Translations under genes and position numbers: made by a program
Shown: piece after piece, positions 60,469 through 64,000 of the stretch
Numbering within the stretch: the first letter of the stretch is position 1
Layout of the letters: each line of letters begins with the position of its first letter
NCBI GenBank assembly: GCA_033439255.1
Contig: CM065884.1
Span: 992,001-1,056,000, forward strand
DNA: 64,000 nt
Reading direction: 5' to 3'
DNA from: Hericium rajendrae
Lineage: Eukaryota > Basidiomycota > Agaricomycetes > Russulales > Hericiaceae
The notes under the pieces: model-generated
The model's input: only the letters and a program-made list of their open reading frames with translations
Database searches by the model: none
Told to the model about the DNA's origin: nothing

Positions 60469-61946
60469 ATGCGCTTCTCAACCGTCTTCGGCGCGACCGT
60501 CGCCTCCCTTGTTCTCCCTCCTCTGTCTTTGCTGGCGGCCACACCTTCAGAGCGCGCCACCACCATGAGATCGCCAAGCGTGCGGCTGGTGATATCGTCG
60601 AGAAGCGCGATGGCGTGTTCAGCAACGCTCGTCTCACTTTCTACGATGTTGGCCTGTGAGTTTTTTTTTGGCCTGTGGTGACAGTGAGCGCGTACTGATG
60701 AATGTTGGTGTACAGTGGTGCTTGTGGTAAAACCAACGTGCCTAGTGACTTCGTGCGTACTCGTCGATGAAAACAAAGACAATGTGAACTAACTTTTTTT
60801 TCTCGCACAAAGATCGTTGCGTTGAACACTCCGGTATGCACGGGCATAACAACCATTCTCATGTTTCAGAATATTGAGACTCTTTTCAGCAATTCGGCAG
60901 CGGATATCCCGGTCCTCACTGCTTCGAGATGATCAAGATCACCTACAACGGCAAGTCTACCCAAGCCCAGATCATGGACGAGGTATGACGCTCCCCATGC
61001 CTGAAGTCAGATGGCTGAACGTTCCGTCAGTGCCCGGGATGCCCTTCGGTGGCCTCGATCTGTCGCGCGGTCTCTTCGACTTCTTCGCCTCTGAGGACCT
61101 CGGCGTTCTCTCCGCATCCTGGGAGTTCGTCAGCGGTGGCGGAGACAGCGGCGACTCGTCCCCTACCTCGAAGACGACTGCGGCCGCGCCCAAGACCACG
61201 ACCACGAAGGAGGCTGCTGCCCCTAAGACCTCGAGCTCTACCTCTCCTCCCCCTCCCCCTAAGACGTCAGTTTCTCCCACTCCTGCCTCTCCTTCGTCCA
61301 CTCACACCACGTCTGAATCTCATACTTCTGAATCTCATACTTCTGAATCTCACACCACGCCTGAATCTCATACTGAATCTACATCTGCATCTCCTACTAC
61401 TCACTCTACGCATACAACCACCTCTACTACGCTCATTGCTCCTTCCCCTCCTCCATCCACTACGTCTAGTACGCACACTCCTTCTCCTTCTCCTTCCACT
61501 ACTTCCACCACGCACACGCCTTCTCCCTCTCCCTCTTCCACTACTTCCACCACGCACACCCCTTCTCCCTCTCCTTCTTCCACTTCCTCGTCGTCCAGCT
61601 CGAGCACTCACACAACGACCTCTAGCACCACACGACGACCTCTAGCACGGAAACGACGACTTCGCACACGACGACGAGCCACAGCTCCGCGCCGCCCACG
61701 ACGAGCCACACGCCGACCACCAGCAGCACGAGCACGAGCGTGAGCGCGAGCTCGAGCTCGAGCTCGAGCACCGCCGCGGCGACGCCGACCTTCAGCCCGC
61801 CGAACATGGACGTGGGCCCCGCCGCCGGCCTCGCGAGCTACGTGTCGAACTACATCGTCCCCGCGGGCCAGACCGAGAACCTCGCCGGCGCGAACCAGGC
61901 GTTCGTCGGCTTCGGCGGGATCATCGCCGCCGGCGTGTCCGCCTAG
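60469..61946 (+). CDS. second secreted RlpA-like DPBB protein, Ser/Thr/Pro-rich (frame breaks)
   Basis: A relative of 38463-39502. The signal peptide MRFSTVFGATVASLVLPPLS starts at 60469. One base out of frame come HTFRARHHHEIAKR, DIVEKRDGVFSNARLTFYDV and, after introns, GACGKTNVPSDF, IVALNTP, HCFEMIKITYNGKSTQAQIM, DECPGCPFGGLDLSRGLFDF and LGVLSASWEFV. A linker of over 200 residues of Ser, Thr, Pro and His follows, with tandem SESHT and TPSPSPS units. The tail, GLASYVSNYIVPAGQTENLA to AAGVSA, lies in another frame from about 61630. So two frame breaks are present, one near GGCGGCC at 60535 and one in the repeat region. Either sequence errors or recent decay. Confidence 0.8.
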
Positions 61947-62790
61947 GCACGTCCCGCCCTGTCCTGTCTTTTCTTGGTTTTACGAACATACCTGTCTGGT
62001 ACTGTATTCCTCCATCACATAGAGTACAGCGGCGCGCAGGTCCGTATACCCCGTCTTTCCTCTTGCCAACCCGCGTGCGGGCTGTTTTATTCCTAGACTG
62101 TGCTGCGCCTCGAGGGCGCTCTTTACTTTATTATTTTTAACTGGTTGCGCGTACTACGGGTACATACGACGGGCCGATTTCGCTGGGTCGTGCGTGGCTG
62201 CGTACGGTGTTGTAGTAGTCTGCGATATGCATTGTTGATTGCTTGATGCTTTGCGTGCATTGCGAGGTTGTCTTCGGACTTGAATGTTGTTTGACGTGAT
62301 GCGTGATCTTTCTGTAGGTTGGGTATAGTGCGTCAGTCTTGCGGAGGACGGACGTGTCGCAGCTGTTTACATCATCGGTCGGTCTGTATGTCATCGTTCT
62401 GTAGCAAGAAGGACAGTACTAAAACCTTTATCTGACAGGTTGACAGAAGCGCTCCGGTGGTATGGCGGCCGTATACTGTGACGGTATGTGGTCGTTTTTA
62501 TTTCTTGAATCTTAGGGCATATGGCACCCTTCCTTCCATGTAAGTCCTCGGAATTACTTACTGGCAGGAGCTCGTGGTGACGTCCATCCACCTCCGAAGT
62601 GATTTAATGAATACATTCCGCTATTTTTCCGAAGAGAAGACTAGCTCGTGCCATTGGTGTAATTCGGGTTTGAGGTCCGCGATGTACTTGGAATACTAGT
62701 ATTGGACAGGCGTCTAGAAGTCGTGAACTGGCGCCGAACTGCTGCTATACACATGTTCTTCGGCTGTATGCGTCTTTGCACTTGTACTCC
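61947..62790. other. intergenic
   Basis: 844 bp without a supported gene; open frames on the minus strand (62137-62394 and 62391-62591) show no motif. AT-rich patches near 62125-62145 may mark the 3' end of the DPBB transcript. Confidence 0.5.
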
Positions 62791-64000
62791 ATGGCATCTC
62801 AAGAATCTGTCAGTCTTCCTCAAGCTCCTTTTCACCGCCATATTCTAATATAATGTCCAGACAGTTACAGCTTCTGGACCACCACCACCGGGTCCGGCAG
62901 CACCCGAACGAAGGGCCAAAGGTCGTCTCTGTGCTTTGACGACCTCCATCGATACCATCAACTGCGTCAAGGACGCCATCCCCAACGAGATCGCGAAAGG
63001 CGTACTATCCACGTTGTCGGGCATCCTCAGCACCGTGAAGGTAAGCAGCGGATGCACCCGATCGCGGTCGATCGCGGCTGATCTGCGCATGCGCACCAGA
63101 GCACGATCCGCAACAAGGAGGACTTCGAGGAGCTCGCGCGCCAGTGCTACGAGATCAGCCTGTTGCTCTGGCGCGCGACGACGGCGAGCTCGAGAGGACG
63201 CTGAGCGAGCCTGTGATGCGGGCCGTCGGTGACTTGAAAAAGTAAGGACTTTATTCTGGTTTGAGCGAGTGTCTGTCTGATGGAGACGAAGGTCCGTCGA
63301 AGTATACAGGATCTTGTGGTGGAGAGATCGAAGGCTGGCGTTGCGTCGCGCACGCTTGCTGTCTCTATGGATAAGGAGAAGATGCTGGCTGGCAGCGCGA
63401 TCTCGGCCGTTTTTGCAGATATTCAACGTGGGTATCTTCTCGATTTAGATAATGAAAGTTGACAGACGAGTTCTCGGTTAGACGGAGCTCAACGTCCTCA
63501 CAAATGTCAAACTGGAAGAGATCATCGTGATGTTTGAGCGATTTCGTCTCGAGGGAGGCGCAGTGAGTTATAGCTGTTTTCCGACGATTGAAGCCTTCAG
63601 CTTAGAAATTGACTTCGAACAATTAAAGGACCACATCACAAGGCATACTTCCTCCCGGGAAGCCGTCTCTATTCGTTGGACGTGCTGATCTTGTTCACGA
63701 GGTATCAGGTCTACTAGTTCAATCTCGCCATGTCGCCCTTGTCGGCACTGGAGGCATCGGGAAAAGCTGCTTGCTTAGCCAAGGCGGTTCTCAACGAGCC
63801 AGACATCGCGACAAAGTTCGGCGCGCAGCGCTATTTCGTCCGCTATGATGATATGGATGCCTCTCAGGTCTCTTACGATGTCTTCCTGAATCGGATCGGC
63901 GGTACTCTGGGTCTGACTCTAGGCGGATCCGACCGCCTCAGCGTGATTTCTGCTCATCTCTCGGCGGCACCTTCGCTTCTGGTTCTTGATAATGCAGAGA
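62791..64000 (+). CDS. STAND / NB-ARC-like NTPase gene, N-terminal part, cut by window edge
   Basis: NLR-like STAND proteins act in fungal self/non-self recognition. A likely first exon at 62791 (MASQES) splices to TVTASGPPPPGP, giving a helical N-terminal domain: CVKDAIPNEIAKGVLSTLSG, then STIRNKEDFEELARQCYEIS, EPVMRAVGDLKK and SIQDLVVERSKAGVASRTLA. Later comes VGRADLVHEVSGLL and a P-loop, VALVGTGGIGKSCLL. VLNEPDIATKFGAQRYFVRY and SAAPSLLVLDNAE (Walker B-like) follow in the next frame. At least two one-base frame changes (about 63180 and 63770) and stops are seen. The rest of the NTPase and any C-terminal repeats lie outside the window. It may be a real gene with sequence errors or a decaying one. 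Confidence 0.65.

Overview
The window looks like nuclear DNA of a filamentous basidiomycete, most likely an Agaricomycete. Its genes are split by many 45-70 nt GT-AG introns. The recognisable proteins (Not4, Lcp5/neuroguidin, Sip5, an Ssb-type Hsp70, fungal DPBB and cupredoxin-like secreted proteins, a T5orf172 protein) are of fungal type, and the transposase and its partner gene belong to families abundant in mushroom-forming fungi. I cannot name the species.

Layout. (1) 1-3.9 kb holds the host genes NOT4 (cut by the left edge) and a PDCD5 homologue, both on the minus strand. (2) 4.7-17.4 kb is a graveyard of decayed host genes: PWP2, V-ATPase subunit E, a sedolisin (S53) protease and a YHR202W-like phosphoesterase. 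A very young Ty3/gypsy (chromovirus) LTR retrotransposon sits inside the PWP2 pseudogene at 5276-12374. (3) 17.7-27.7 kb is a U6 snRNA gene cut in two by a 9.9-kb CACTA/Plavaka-like DNA transposon (17802-27685). The element has perfect 18-bp terminal inverted repeats, an accessory gene and a multi-exon transposase. A second, compositionally odd 2.8-kb insertion (22886-25650) interrupts the transposase. (4) 28-45 kb holds LCP5, a T5orf172 gene, secreted cupredoxin-like and DPBB proteins, two related kinase-like genes with degenerate catalytic motifs, a secreted protein with a truncated copy, two further U6 genes and a probable tRNA-Trp. The U6 genes, kinase-like genes and secreted-protein copies are arranged as mirror images, which suggests inverted duplications. 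(5) 45.5-59.6 kb is dense housekeeping sequence: a SERCA-type Ca2+-ATPase, SIP5, SHQ1, TRP2, mitochondrial ribosomal protein uS2 and an SSB-type HSP70, often in divergent pairs. (6) 60.4-64 kb holds a second DPBB gene and the start of a STAND/NB-ARC-like NTPase gene cut by the right edge.

Functional links are loose. LCP5, SHQ1 and the dead PWP2 all belong to snoRNP or ribosome assembly. SSB and mitochondrial uS2 are translation genes sharing one short intergenic region. The main interest lies in the U6-targeted transposon with its nested insert, the mirrored U6 modules, and the kinase-like pair. A technical warning: several conserved genes (SHQ1, TRP2, SSB, SIP5, the T5orf172 gene, the second DPBB gene, the NTPase gene) each show single-base breaks of reading frame, often at short homopolymers, so the assembly may contain indel errors.
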